From Clostridium sp. CAG:288 (lineage in GTDB: Bacteria; Bacillota_I; Bacilli_A; RFN20; CAG-288): 32,750 nucleotides of DNA. A program made the position numbers and the translations under genes. Positions 17,154 through 26,012 of the stretch are shown in pieces (positions within the stretch are counted from its first letter, which is position 1; each line of letters opens with the position of its first letter). The stretch is from NCBI GenBank assembly GCA_000437395.1, contig FR898177.1:1-32750 (forward strand). The letters run 5' to 3'. Below the pieces are notes generated by a model. It had not been told where the DNA came from, made no database searches, and worked only from the letters and a program-made list of their open reading frames with translations.

Positions 17154-17681
17154 TTATTTAATTTCTTTAACAGCTATATAAGGAAGATTTCGTGACATTT
17201 GTCCATCATCGAGACCAAATCCATAAATAAATAAATCAGGAATTTCAAAGCAGACATAATCAGGTGTAAGATCAACTTTACGACGTGATTGTTTGTTGAA
17301 CATACAACATACTTTGATTGAATGTGGTTCTCTCTTTTTAAGTTTTTGAATAAGAGTGTACATTGTTAATCCTGAATCAACAATATCATCAATTAAAATT
17401 ACATCAGCATCTTTTATATCATATTCTAAATCTTTAGTGATATTTACTTTACCTGATGAAACAGTGCCATTTCCATAACTAGAAGCAGACATAAAATCAA
17501 ATCTAACTGGAATATTTAAATGTCTTACTAAATCGGCATAAAATAAAACTGCACCTTTTAAAAGACAAACAGCAACAATTGGATGTGTTGAATCTTTGTA
17601 ATCTAAGTTAATCTTATCAGCAACTTTTTTAATAGCTTCAGCAATTTGTTCACTACTATAAACAACTTTAGCTTGTTCCAT
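17154..17681 (-). CDS. hpt: Hypoxanthine(-guanine) phosphoribosyltransferase
   Basis: This salvage enzyme makes IMP and GMP from hypoxanthine or guanine and PRPP in the cytoplasm. The 175-residue product has CLLKGAVLFYADLVRHL near the N-terminus, the PRPP loop VILIDDIVDSGLTM, and the C-terminal LDDGQMSRNLPYI that is typical of bacterial HPRT. The ATG at 17681 is chosen for its AAGGAGAAAGAT site. It follows recJ after 47 bases that hold an 18-bp palindrome. In Bacillus-type order an adenine phosphoribosyltransferase gene sits beside recJ; here the motifs point to hpt instead. Confidence 0.93.
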   Translation of the reverse strand: MEQAKVVYSSEQIAEAIKKVADKINLDYKDSTHPIVAVCLLKGAVLFYADLVRHLNIPVRFDFMSASSYGNGTVSSGKVNITKDLEYDIKDADVILIDDIVDSGLTMYTLIQKLKKREPHSIKVCCMFNKQSRRKVDLTPDYVCFEIPDLFIYGFGLDDGQMSRNLPYIAVKEIK

Positions 17682-17708
17682 ATCTTTCTCCTTAATTGTG
17701 TTCAAAAA

Positions 17709-17726
17709 TAATAACATATGTTATTA
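17709..17726. repeat. 18-bp perfect palindrome between recJ and hpt
   Basis: TAATAACATATGTTATTA is its own reverse complement. It lies just after the recJ stop and is followed on the minus strand by TTTTTG. It could be an operator for hpt or a weak, GC-poor terminator or attenuator; the sequence does not decide. Confidence 0.5.
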
Positions 17727-17728
17727 AT

Positions 17729-19300
17729 TTAGTCGAGAGAAATTTTATTTTTATCTATGAAATCACTAACTTTTAGTTCAATTGAAGTAATTCCTTTGAA
17801 TACTGAAGTACCTAATTTACCTATAAATATATATGATTCACTTTTAAACTCGTCTTTAGTATGGTTAAAGTATGTGACTTTTAATCCATCAAAATTACTT
17901 AACATATGTTCTCCTGAACGTGAAAAGGCTAGTTTATCATCTTCTATTTCTACGCCAATTAACGGGCTTGGAAAACTATTGCCATAAGGTCCAAACTTCT
18001 TTATTTCATCGTAGTCTTGTTGAGCTTCTTTAGCTGATAGCAAAATATACTTTTCATCAGTTTCATCTTCATCGACTTTTACTAACATTTCATCCAAAGT
18101 TTTTTTGAGAAGATCAATGTCTTTTTTATCAATGGTAAATCCTGCTGCTTCATCGTGGCCACCATAACGCACCAAGAACTTACATTCTTTACTTAATACA
18201 TCTGACGTCTTATAGCCTTGTGGTGTTCTAATTGAACCAACTAGCAAAGTATTATCACTTGGATCTTCAGTAAATAAAACTGCTGGTTTATTATAAGAAC
18301 TCATTGTTTTATTAGCTAATAATCCAACTACTCCTAAAGGTAATGAAACGTAATCAAAAGCAATATTACCAGTAAATTTAATACTAGCAATATCAAATTT
18401 TTTAATAATCTCTTTTCTTTCTAAATTAAAACTTAATATTTTTAAAGCAGTATTTTGAATATAAGCCTTATCGCTTGATAAGAAATATTTAACAATATTA
18501 TTTATCCAAATAGTTTTGTCAACTCTTCCCACAGAATTTAAAGCTGGAATGACTTGATAGTTATAATCTTCCTCCGTAATTTCAGTAGGTACGACATTAA
18601 GCAAAGATGTAAATTGTAAATATTTATATTTATTTACATAATATAAAGATAATCTTGCCAAAGTTAAATTAGCATGAATAACAGGCATTGAATCGCTAAA
18701 GACTGCTAAACCTGCTAAAGTTATAAAATATTCGTTATATTCGCCTAAAATTCCATAAGACACCATTAAAGCTAAAAAAGCAGCTGAAATGTTGTAATTA
18801 GAAATATTACATATATATTGGTGAAATATAAAATCAGCGTTTGGTAGAACATCTTTTGTAACTTCATGGTGATCAATAACAATAACTTCTAATCCCTTTG
18901 ATTTAGCATAATCTATTGTTTCTACCTCAGAAATGCCATTATCAACAGTTATTATAACTTCATAACCTTTAGCAATAAATTGATCTACTCTAGTCTTATT
19001 AATCCCATAACCATCTATATATCTTGATGGAATATAGTAACCTGGAGTTACCCCCATTATTTGTAGCGTTCCAACTAAAATAGATGTAGAGGTCAATCCA
19101 TCAACGTCATAATCGCCATAAACAACGATTTTTTTATTTTCTTTGATGTATTCTTTTAATTTATCAATCAACAAGTGAAAATCTGAATAAAGAATAAAAG
19201 GATTGGGTAAATCCGATACACTCGGAACCGCAATCCTTTCTTCAAACTCAGAATCACTTAAAGAATAATAATCTTTTAGTTTTCTAAGTATTTCTTTCAT
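17729..19300 (-). CDS. recJ: Single-stranded-DNA-specific exonuclease RecJ
   Basis: RecJ is a 5'-3' ssDNA exonuclease of recombination and mismatch/base-excision repair. The 523-residue product has the DHH phosphoesterase motifs: VVYGDYDVDGLTST, YINGYGI-like GYGINKTRVD, TVDNGIS, VIDHHEV and the DHHA1-region signature VRYGGHDEAAGFTI. It is shorter than long RecJ proteins, and the C-terminal OB-like part is compact. The start lies two bases after the secDF stop with no strong ribosome site, so translation is probably coupled to secDF. Confidence 0.93.
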   Translation of the reverse strand: MKEILRKLKDYYSLSDSEFEERIAVPSVSDLPNPFILYSDFHLLIDKLKEYIKENKKIVVYGDYDVDGLTSTSILVGTLQIMGVTPGYYIPSRYIDGYGINKTRVDQFIAKGYEVIITVDNGISEVETIDYAKSKGLEVIVIDHHEVTKDVLPNADFIFHQYICNISNYNISAAFLALMVSYGILGEYNEYFITLAGLAVFSDSMPVIHANLTLARLSLYYVNKYKYLQFTSLLNVVPTEITEEDYNYQVIPALNSVGRVDKTIWINNIVKYFLSSDKAYIQNTALKILSFNLERKEIIKKFDIASIKFTGNIAFDYVSLPLGVVGLLANKTMSSYNKPAVLFTEDPSDNTLLVGSIRTPQGYKTSDVLSKECKFLVRYGGHDEAAGFTIDKKDIDLLKKTLDEMLVKVDEDETDEKYILLSAKEAQQDYDEIKKFGPYGNSFPSPLIGVEIEDDKLAFSRSGEHMLSNFDGLKVTYFNHTKDEFKSESYIFIGKLGTSVFKGITSIELKVSDFIDKNKISLD

Positions 19301-19302
19301 AT

Positions 19303-21720
19303 TTATCTATATTCATTAATTCCAGGAACGACAGTTTCACGGGCTTCGTTTTTGTTAACTACAACCTTTTTCTTGCCATTAATATGGAATACTTTCTTTA
19401 ATTTTTCACCGACTTTAGCAAAGAAGTTACTAACTTTTGGTGAAACCTTTAACTTGATGCGTGTTCTAACAACAATGTAAAGTGGAGCAACTAAGAAATA
19501 AATCAAAGCGAATCCAACAGCACTTGTTATTAAGAAGATAATGAATGTTGATAACATTTCTTCACCAGTGATTGCAGCACCAACAATTGAAAGAATTGTC
19601 ACTGCTATGCCACAACCTAAGACTGTAAGAAGTGTTAATCTTCTTGATTGATCAAGAATTTCAGCTCTTTGTTCGCTTGTTGGCTTTTTGACTTTGCTGT
19701 CTTTAATAACATCTTTATTTCTTGCAAATAACGAGATAGAAGCAAATGAAATAACAAACATTGCACCAAGATAACCAAATCCTGTATAAACGTTGAATGG
19801 TAATCTAAATAAGACAGGAATAGCAACGCCTAATAAACCAGAGACGACCATGTCAGATAATGCTGCTAGTGCAACAAAGATACCATATCTTAACAATAAG
19901 TAAACTGTAGCAAATACTGCTGTTAATCCTAAAACTAAATAAATTGAATTAACTGTATGATCAATACCAGAAGGTTGAACTTTATTAAATGAAACTGTAG
20001 CATTGTCATCTTTTTCAACAAACATATCTGTTAATTCGCTAACAACTACTGGATCATTTACAAGCTTTTCAGTAGCGATTGAAATATAAGTTGTGTAATA
20101 AGTTTCATCATATTCATCTGTTCCTTCAATACGATTGAAAGTAACATCTGTATATTCAATATCCCAGCCTTTTTGATCAAAATCTTCTATAAATGATTTT
20201 TTATCAAGATAAGTTTCATCAGTTGTTTTAATATCAATTCTTCCACTACCTGTATATGAACCAGTAAGTGAATACATATTGCCTGTAACACCAAAGCCAA
20301 TTAAGCTTGCAACAGAAGCAACAACAATAGCTGCAGCAACTATTCCACCTTTGACAAGTGTTTTCTTTGACTTGCCTTCAGCATATAAGTTCTTAACATT
20401 TTCAGGTTCTTTTTTGACCTTTAATCCAAATCCACCATTGTTTTTGGCAAATGTACTTGACGTTGTTAACCAGTACATCATCCACTTATTAAGGTAGTTT
20501 GTAATTAAGAACATTGCTAAAGCACCGATAGTAACAACACCACCGAAAGTCTTAATGACGCCCTTACCGATTAAGAAACCGAATAAAGCGACGAAGAAGA
20601 CAATAGCACATGAGTCTAAAGTTGCAGCAAATGACTTTCTATAACCTTCTTGGTTAGCTTTAGAAATTACTCTACCCTTTGAAAGTTCATCTTTAACTCT
20701 TTCAAAGTAGTTTATTGAAATATAAATTCCTAATGCAACTGTAACTACCATACCGATTAAGGCAGCTGGTGAGAATTCAAATCCTAAGAAGCTAAATACC
20801 AAAATGTCAATTAGAATACCGCCACCAATACTAACTGAAGCAATTAAACCTGAGAATCCATAGTAAATACATAACAAAATTGCAATTAAGGATAGTGCAA
20901 TACCTGAAGCCAAAAGTGTGTAATTCATTGCTTTTGCACCAAATGATGCATCGACATTATTTTCGTAAAGATAAGAAATGTTTACACCATAGTCTTCAGC
21001 GTTACGAGCATTGACCCATGCTCTTGCTGTAGATGTTGTAAAAGCAACACCACTTGCATTACTTCCCAGAATTAAAGCATTTAAGTTTTCATTGTAGTTT
21101 TTAGAAATATCAATAGCACCAATTACCTTCTTTGCCATTTCTTCATCTGGATCATCACCAAATGCACCTTGGTAAGTATCGCTGTCTAATTTGTTTTCCC
21201 AAACGTAAATCATTGATTGTTGATTAGAATCGCTTGCTTCAGAAGCGTGAGTTTTAATTTCGTTATAAACATCAGTATTTTTAATGTTTAAACCTGGATA
21301 GCCATTCATGCCTGAATAATAGACAGAAGCAACATTGTTTTTAAAGAATCTTGAGCCACTAATACACCAGTCATCATATGTACAAACTGTTAATGAACCA
21401 TTTGCTTCGATTAATGTACGAGCATTGTTGTAATCGTTTGTTGTTTGAGCAGCAAATGTAATTCTAATTTGATCATTGCCAACAAGTTCAATATCAGCAT
21501 TTCTGATACCTGCTTTGTCCAATCTATTAAGAATGTTGTCACCAATTTTTTCAGCGTTAACTTGTTGACCACCTTCTCTTTGTGTTAGAGAATAAACAAG
21601 TTCACGACCACCGCCATATTCAAGCGATAAAAGGCGTCCATCCATAACGGCTTGGGTGTTAAATATTATGGCTGCTACGATAGACACAACCATAATGATA
21701 AATGCGAAGAAACGACGCAT
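19303..21720 (-). CDS. secDF: Fused protein-export membrane protein SecDF
   Basis: SecDF uses the proton gradient to help SecYEG complete protein export. The 805-residue product is a SecD-SecF fusion. The SecD half has an N-terminal helix (about 4-22), an extracytoplasmic domain and five helices (about 265-420) including the GFEFSPAALIGMVVTVALGIYISINYF region. The SecF half starts with a helix near 460-480, a second outside domain and helices (about 590-760) with LAALSDMVVSGLLG. The SecD D-L-T-G-like motifs are diverged. A GGAGGT site precedes the ATG. No yajC is next to it. It heads a run with recJ and possibly hpt. Confidence 0.93.
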   Translation of the reverse strand: MRRFFAFIIMVVSIVAAIIFNTQAVMDGRLLSLEYGGGRELVYSLTQREGGQQVNAEKIGDNILNRLDKAGIRNADIELVGNDQIRITFAAQTTNDYNNARTLIEANGSLTVCTYDDWCISGSRFFKNNVASVYYSGMNGYPGLNIKNTDVYNEIKTHASEASDSNQQSMIYVWENKLDSDTYQGAFGDDPDEEMAKKVIGAIDISKNYNENLNALILGSNASGVAFTTSTARAWVNARNAEDYGVNISYLYENNVDASFGAKAMNYTLLASGIALSLIAILLCIYYGFSGLIASVSIGGGILIDILVFSFLGFEFSPAALIGMVVTVALGIYISINYFERVKDELSKGRVISKANQEGYRKSFAATLDSCAIVFFVALFGFLIGKGVIKTFGGVVTIGALAMFLITNYLNKWMMYWLTTSSTFAKNNGGFGLKVKKEPENVKNLYAEGKSKKTLVKGGIVAAAIVVASVASLIGFGVTGNMYSLTGSYTGSGRIDIKTTDETYLDKKSFIEDFDQKGWDIEYTDVTFNRIEGTDEYDETYYTTYISIATEKLVNDPVVVSELTDMFVEKDDNATVSFNKVQPSGIDHTVNSIYLVLGLTAVFATVYLLLRYGIFVALAALSDMVVSGLLGVAIPVLFRLPFNVYTGFGYLGAMFVISFASISLFARNKDVIKDSKVKKPTSEQRAEILDQSRRLTLLTVLGCGIAVTILSIVGAAITGEEMLSTFIIFLITSAVGFALIYFLVAPLYIVVRTRIKLKVSPKVSNFFAKVGEKLKKVFHINGKKKVVVNKNEARETVVPGINEYR

Positions 21721-21797
21721 AAATATCTACCTCCATGTTCTAAATGTTCATTTTAACAACTATCTTTTATCATAGGATATTAAGTAAATTAAAAAGA

Positions 21798-21825
21798 TTG
21801 TTGTAAATTTACATGCCTTTATACT
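21798..21825 (+). promoter_or_regulatory. Probable promoter of the SpoVB/MurJ-like gene
   Basis: TTGTTG (21798-21803) and TATACT (21820-21825, five of six) are 16 bases apart. The -10 box falls inside the longest possible reading frame, which argues that translation begins further downstream at 21858 or later. Confidence 0.45.
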
Positions 21826-21857
21826 TTATCATTACTGGGGCTAAATATCAAGAAAGA

Positions 21858-23180
21858 ATGATGCTAATGAACAATAAAAAACTAATCAAATCATTAATTA
21901 ATCTTGTCGTGTTGTCTTTTATAGGAAAATTTTTATCTTTGTTAGCTAGATTAAGTATGGCTAGAGCAATAAAAATAGAAGCTATGAGCTATTTTTCAAT
22001 CATTAATCCATTGATGGTTTTATTATTAAATTTATCACAATTTGGTTTACCTTTAGCCTGTTCTACTTTAATAGCTAAACATCCGAATAAAACCAAAAAA
22101 CTTTTTGTTTCAGCACTTTTAATATCAATATCAATTTCTCTTTTATTAATGGCTTTAATATATATATTAGCACCTTATATTGCAAATAATTTACTTAATA
22201 GCAAAGGTGCGACTTTAGCTACATATGGTTTAGGATTACTAATACCATTAGTAGCTTTATCAAGTATGTTAAAAGCGCTATATATAGGAAAAGGTGATGT
22301 TAAAGCTACAACATATTCAACAATCGCAGAAGAATCAACAAGAATAATTTTTATTGTATTCTTTATTTCTTTCTTTTCAAACAAAGGGCCTGAATATGGA
22401 GCGTTAGGAGCAGTTATTGGAATGGCAATAGGCGAAGTTGGCCAAAGCCTATTCTTATATTTAAAAGCGCCCAAAAAAGCAAAAAAAGATTGTTTTTATT
22501 GGTTAATTGCAAATGAGAATGATGATCCAGCATGTGCAATTGAATTAGTAAAAATATCTTTACCTATAACAATAGCTAGATTAATTGGATCATTAACATA
22601 TTGTTTAGAGCCAGTTATATATACCAACATGCTTAAAGGTTTATTAGATACTGCAGAGATTACAAGAAACTATGGCGTTTTAACAGGCTATGTAATGCCT
22701 TTACTATTAATGCCAGGTTTCTTTGCTACTGCTTTATCAAATTATCTTTTGCCTAAAATGAGCAATTTCGTCGAAAATAAAAATATTAAAGAAGCCAAAA
22801 ACATATTCGTTAAATTGACATTATTTTGTCTAACACTTGGATTTATATTTTCAATAGTGTTATTCTTTGGCTCATCGTTAATAATGAACATTCTTTACGG
22901 AACGACAATAGGCAGTCAATATATAAAAATATTAGCATTTCCTTTTTTAATTTATTACGTTGAAGCGCCGATAATCACTGCTATGCACGCTATAGGAAAA
23001 ACTAAAAGCGCCTTAAGATCAACAATTATCAGTTCGATTTTTAGAATACTTGTTTTAGTTATATTTGTTAAAAGATTAAATATTTATGCTGTTGCATTAT
23101 CAACAATTTTAAGTGCAGGATTAGATATATTACTTAATCTTATTGATGTTACCACTTTTCTCAAAAGGCAAAATGTATAG
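21858..23180 (+). CDS. Polysaccharide/lipid II flippase of the SpoVB/MurJ (MOP) family
   Basis: This family moves undecaprenyl-linked precursors, often lipid II, across the membrane. The 440-residue product has about 12-14 hydrophobic helices, the N-terminal GKFLSLLARLSMARAI stretch, FGLPLACSTLIAKH, PNKTKKLF, GDVKATTYSTIAEESTRIIF and LLMPGFFATALSNYLLPKMS, all typical of the SpoVB/YtgP branch. It lies next to secDF and YetF, which matches the spoVB locus of Bacillus as I remember it. ATG codons at 21858, 21861 and 21867 are all possible; only a weak AAGAAAG site is visible. An earlier ATG at 21813 overlaps the promoter and is rejected. Its 3' end overlaps the convergent yetF-like gene by 51 bases. 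Confidence 0.85.
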   Translation: MMLMNNKKLIKSLINLVVLSFIGKFLSLLARLSMARAIKIEAMSYFSIINPLMVLLLNLSQFGLPLACSTLIAKHPNKTKKLFVSALLISISISLLLMALIYILAPYIANNLLNSKGATLATYGLGLLIPLVALSSMLKALYIGKGDVKATTYSTIAEESTRIIFIVFFISFFSNKGPEYGALGAVIGMAIGEVGQSLFLYLKAPKKAKKDCFYWLIANENDDPACAIELVKISLPITIARLIGSLTYCLEPVIYTNMLKGLLDTAEITRNYGVLTGYVMPLLLMPGFFATALSNYLLPKMSNFVENKNIKEAKNIFVKLTLFCLTLGFIFSIVLFFGSSLIMNILYGTTIGSQYIKILAFPFLIYYVEAPIITAMHAIGKTKSALRSTIISSIFRILVLVIFVKRLNIYAVALSTILSAGLDILLNLIDVTTFLKRQNV

Positions 23181-23798
23181 ACCAGACTTTAAAATCAAAG
23201 CAAAAAAAACATCTTTTGTCTGAAGATTTTTCTTCTGTAGTTCTTCTAAAAGCCACTCTTCTTCCTTGCCTATTCTTTTTAATGTAGTTTTATTAATTTT
23301 TCCATCCATAATAAGTGGATCAGGAGACACGACTAAACAATCATCTTTCTTTATTATAGAAAGAGTTCCATTAGTTTCTAAAATTGCAAATTCTACTTCT
23401 AAAGGAGTCTGAATATCCTTAGATCGCAATTGCATCATTAAATCTTCAACAGTATATCTTTGCCTTTTCATTTCCTCTTGAATTATTTTTCCTTTATAAA
23501 TGATATAAGTTGATTCACCTTCCATACCTTTTCTTATTTTGGAAAATTTAAGCGATGCAAATGCAGTAGCAATTTGTAAAACAACAATTATTGTTACAGG
23601 AATAATCGATCTTAATATAGAATGCTCTGGCTCATTTAACGATAAAGAAAATAATTCAGATATAACAAAGAATACAACTATATCAAAAGTAGATATTTTA
23701 CCTATTTCTCTTTTTCCCATTAATTTTAAAACAACTAATAAAAAGAAATAACAAACAATTGTTTTATATGATACTTGTCCAACTTCAATCCAGTTCAT
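23130..23798 (-). CDS. YetF/DUF421-family membrane protein
   Basis: Function in the family is not well known; members are membrane proteins of Bacillota with a cytoplasmic domain. The 222-residue product has three N-terminal helices (about 12-28, 38-56, 62-86) with the family motif LKLMGKREIGKISTFDIVVFF, followed by the conserved cytoplasmic region: GESTYIIYKGKI, RYTVEDLMMQLRSKDI and VEFAILETNGTLSIIKK. A GAGG site precedes the ATG. In Bacillus a DUF421 gene (yrbG) lies beside spoVB, as here. The 3' 51 bases are shared with the convergent flippase gene. Confidence 0.88.
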   Translation of the reverse strand: MNWIEVGQVSYKTIVCYFFLLVVLKLMGKREIGKISTFDIVVFFVISELFSLSLNEPEHSILRSIIPVTIIVVLQIATAFASLKFSKIRKGMEGESTYIIYKGKIIQEEMKRQRYTVEDLMMQLRSKDIQTPLEVEFAILETNGTLSIIKKDDCLVVSPDPLIMDGKINKTTLKRIGKEEEWLLEELQKKNLQTKDVFFALILKSGLYILPFEKSGNINKIK

Positions 23799-23868
23799 TT
23801 GTTTTCCTCACTTATAAGTTATTCTAAACAATTTTATAGATTCATATACATTTAAAGAGGTTAAAATA

Positions 23869-24228
23869 GTGTTTAAATTTATAAAAAGTCTCTTTATAGC
23901 TATTTGCTGTGTGATACTAGTCTTTGTTATAAGCAGTTTTGTTTTAGAAATTCTAAATAGAGATCAAATTATCAGTGAAAAAACATACGATTATTTTTTA
24001 ACAGGTTTAACTTGTTTAATATTTTTTATCTTTGGTTTAATTTTTAGCTTAAATCAAAAAGAATACAGCTTATTTATTTGTTTTATATTGGCATTATTAT
24101 ATTGTTCACTATCGTTTTGGTATTTAAATAAAGAAAATTCTCTAACAAAATTAATTTCAATATTCATCATTATTAAAACTTTATTGCTTATTTCTGGATC
24201 AGCTATCGGTAATAAAAGCCCACAATAA
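23869..24228 (+). CDS. Small four-helix membrane protein, TIGR04086-like
   Basis: The 119-residue product is almost wholly hydrophobic, with four predicted helices (about 5-28, 44-62, 67-86, 93-113). Size, topology and place next to DUF421 and ruvB fit the TIGR04086 family (YrzE in Bacillus), whose function is not known; the family call rests mostly on context. It starts with GTG, preceded by AAAGAGG at eight bases. It is divergent from the yetF-like gene across 70 bases and convergent with ruvB, from which a hairpin separates it. Confidence 0.7.
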   Translation: MFKFIKSLFIAICCVILVFVISSFVLEILNRDQIISEKTYDYFLTGLTCLIFFIFGLIFSLNQKEYSLFICFILALLYCSLSFWYLNKENSLTKLISIFIIIKTLLLISGSAIGNKSPQ

Positions 24229-24229
24229 A

Positions 24230-24258
24230 AGCTCTAAGCAATTAAAGTACTTAGAGCA
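24230..24258. terminator. Bidirectional terminator between the TIGR04086-like gene and ruvB
   Basis: GCTCTAAG (24231-24238) pairs with CTTAGAGC (24250-24257) around an 11-base AT-rich loop. T-rich sequence follows on both strands, better on the minus strand. The stem is nearly the same as that of the ftsZ terminator. Confidence 0.75.
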
Positions 24259-24263
24259 TATTT

Positions 24264-25295
24264 CTATTTATTTTTTGAAGTTTTACCAAAATGTTCATAA
24301 GCTTTTAAGGTAGCCATTCTACCACGTGAAGTTCTATTTATTAACCCTTCTTTAATTAAGAAAGGTTCATAAACATCTTCTAGGCTTGTAGCTTCTTCAC
24401 CTATGGCACTAGCAATAGCATTCAAACCAACTGGTCTACCATTATATCTTACAATTAGACATTCGAGATATTTTCTATCAATTTCATCAAGTCCTAAGGA
24501 ATCTATTTTTAAAGCTCTTAAGGCTTTTTCTGCTAAGTCCTTATCAATATAGTTGATGTTTTCATATGAAGCGAAGTCTCTCACTCGTCGATAAAGTCTA
24601 TTTGCTATACGTGGAGTTCCGCGACTGCGAGTTGCAAGTAGCATAGCAGCTTCATCTGAAATGTGACAATCAAAAACCGAAGCCGTTCTTTTAACTATTG
24701 CAAATAATTCTTCTGGTTCATAATAGTTTAAGTGAGATATAATACCAAATCTATCACGTAAAGGTGAAGATAGAGAACCAACTCTAGTCGTTGCACCAAC
24801 CAAGGTAAATGGAGGTAGAGTTAAATTTAAAGTTCTAGCATCTTCATCGCGACCTATAACAATAGCTAATGTGTAATCTTCCATAGCGCTATATAAAACT
24901 TCTTCAACAACTCTTGGCAAACGATGTATTTCATCAATAAATAAAACATCACCTGGTCCCAAAGCTGAAAGAACGCTTGCTAATTCGCCTGGTCTTGCTA
25001 TAGAAGGACCAGTAATAACATGTGCTTTAGTTCCCATTTCATTAGCAATAATTTGAGCCAAAGTTGTTTTACCTAAACCAGGAGGACCATACAAAAGAAC
25101 ATGATCCAAAGATTCATTTCTATTTTTAGCAGCACCGGTATATATTCTTAGATTTTCAATCAATTCTGATTGTCCAATATATTCGTCAAATGTTTGAGGT
25201 CTAATTGATAAACCACCTTGTGTTTCATCATCAGCATCTTCCATCGACTTGTAATTTGGGTCTAGAATTCTTTCACTGTTTTCTTCTTTCATCAT
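24264..25295 (-). CDS. ruvB: Holliday junction branch migration ATPase RuvB
   Basis: RuvB is the AAA+ hexameric motor that, with RuvA, drives branch migration of Holliday junctions. The 343-residue product has LRPQTFDEYIGQ-like opening, Walker A GPPGLGKT (70-77), Walker B FIDEIH (119-124), sensor GATTRVGSLSSPLRDRFG and the C-terminal winged helix with FLIKEGLINRTSRGRMAT. The start overlaps the ruvA stop as ATGA; a second in-frame ATG follows at once. No ruvC is near, as expected in Bacillota that use RecU. Confidence 0.98.
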   Translation of the reverse strand: MMKEENSERILDPNYKSMEDADDETQGGLSIRPQTFDEYIGQSELIENLRIYTGAAKNRNESLDHVLLYGPPGLGKTTLAQIIANEMGTKAHVITGPSIARPGELASVLSALGPGDVLFIDEIHRLPRVVEEVLYSAMEDYTLAIVIGRDEDARTLNLTLPPFTLVGATTRVGSLSSPLRDRFGIISHLNYYEPEELFAIVKRTASVFDCHISDEAAMLLATRSRGTPRIANRLYRRVRDFASYENINYIDKDLAEKALRALKIDSLGLDEIDRKYLECLIVRYNGRPVGLNAIASAIGEEATSLEDVYEPFLIKEGLINRTSRGRMATLKAYEHFGKTSKNK

Positions 25296-25855
25296 ATTCT
25301 ACGTAACAAATTAAGTGCCTTTCTTATATATTCTTCAGTTGTTAAATCTTGTTCGCTAATCTTAGAAAAAGCGGAATCAATCTCGCTCTGTTTAAATCCA
25401 AAGCTCTTAAGGCCTTCCATTGCCTCATCCATATTTTTATTTCCAGTTTTGGTTTTATTAGCATACGCAAGCTTACCACGTAAATCTAATATAATCTGGT
25501 TTGCAGCCTTAGGACCAATTGCTGGTAATTTTCTAAGGAACAATACATCGTTTCTATCGATTGCATCTATAAGTGCATCTGGAGTCGTACCACCAAGAGC
25601 AGAAATAGCAGTTTTAGGACCAACTCCCTTAACTGAAACTAATTTATTAAATAATTGTTTTTCTTCAAAAGTCTTAAATCCAACTAAGAATTGTTCATCT
25701 TCCCTTATATAAAAAGCAGTATAAACCTTTTGAACTGAACCAAGCTCATAATCTTCAGGATGAGAGACAAAAACTTGATAACCTACTCCATGGCAATCGA
25801 CAACGATAGAATCTTTTTGATGCAGTGTTATTATACCTTCTAAATAAAAATACAT
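25292..25855 (-). CDS. ruvA: Holliday junction DNA helicase subunit RuvA
   Basis: RuvA binds four-way junctions and loads RuvB. The 187-residue product has the N-terminal OB fold (about 1-62), two helix-hairpin-helix motifs, LVSVKGVGPKTAISAL (about 71-86) and LRKLPAIGPKAANQIILDLRGKL (about 106-128), and the flexible C-terminal domain III (about 140-187) that contacts RuvB. The TAGGAGAAAGACA site before the ATG also holds the stop codon of the 32-codon gene upstream. Confidence 0.96.
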   Translation of the reverse strand: MYFYLEGIITLHQKDSIVVDCHGVGYQVFVSHPEDYELGSVQKVYTAFYIREDEQFLVGFKTFEEKQLFNKLVSVKGVGPKTAISALGGTTPDALIDAIDRNDVLFLRKLPAIGPKAANQIILDLRGKLAYANKTKTGNKNMDEAMEGLKSFGFKQSEIDSAFSKISEQDLTTEEYIRKALNLLRRI

Positions 25856-25865
25856 TGTCTTTCTC

Positions 25866-25964
25866 CTAACGATTAAAAATAATAAGAAAAATTAATAATA
25901 ATACAACAGCTAATGTTCCTAATAGAATTCCTAATTTAAATAGTTCACTAGTATTTTTATTCAT
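25866..25964 (-). CDS. 32-residue single-pass membrane microprotein ahead of ruvA
   Basis: A short frame begins with M-N-K-N-T-S-E-L-F-K, continues with about 20 hydrophobic residues (L11-F30: two Gly-Leu steps, then Val, Leu, Ile and Phe) and ends in N-R. Its ATG at 25964 has a strong TTAGGAG site at good distance, and its TAG stop lies within the ruvA ribosome site, so the two would be translated from one mRNA. The N-terminus is polar and slightly charged; the C-terminus is basic. I do not know a family. It may be a small membrane protein unrelated to recombination, or a short leader peptide controlling ruvAB translation. Confidence 0.6.
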   Translation of the reverse strand: MNKNTSELFKLGILLGTLAVVLLLIFLIIFNR

Positions 25965-25983
25965 CAATTTTCTCCTAACGTAT

Positions 25984-26012
25984 AGTATAATGCAAAGAGC
26001 GATTTTAATAAA
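25984..26012 (-). promoter_or_regulatory. Possible promoter of the microprotein-ruvA-ruvB unit
   Basis: On the minus strand TATACT (25984-25989, five of six) stands shortly before the microprotein ribosome site, with a weak -35 candidate TTTATT about 17 bases further upstream. The leader would be only a dozen bases. Confidence 0.35.

Noticed and set aside
21813..21857. Upstream ATG for the SpoVB/MurJ-like gene
   Set aside because: It overlaps the probable -10 box and lacks a ribosome site; the extra residues are not family-like.
22175..22474. Minus-strand 99-codon frame opposite the flippase gene
   Set aside because: Antisense shadow of a clear membrane-protein gene; no ribosome site.
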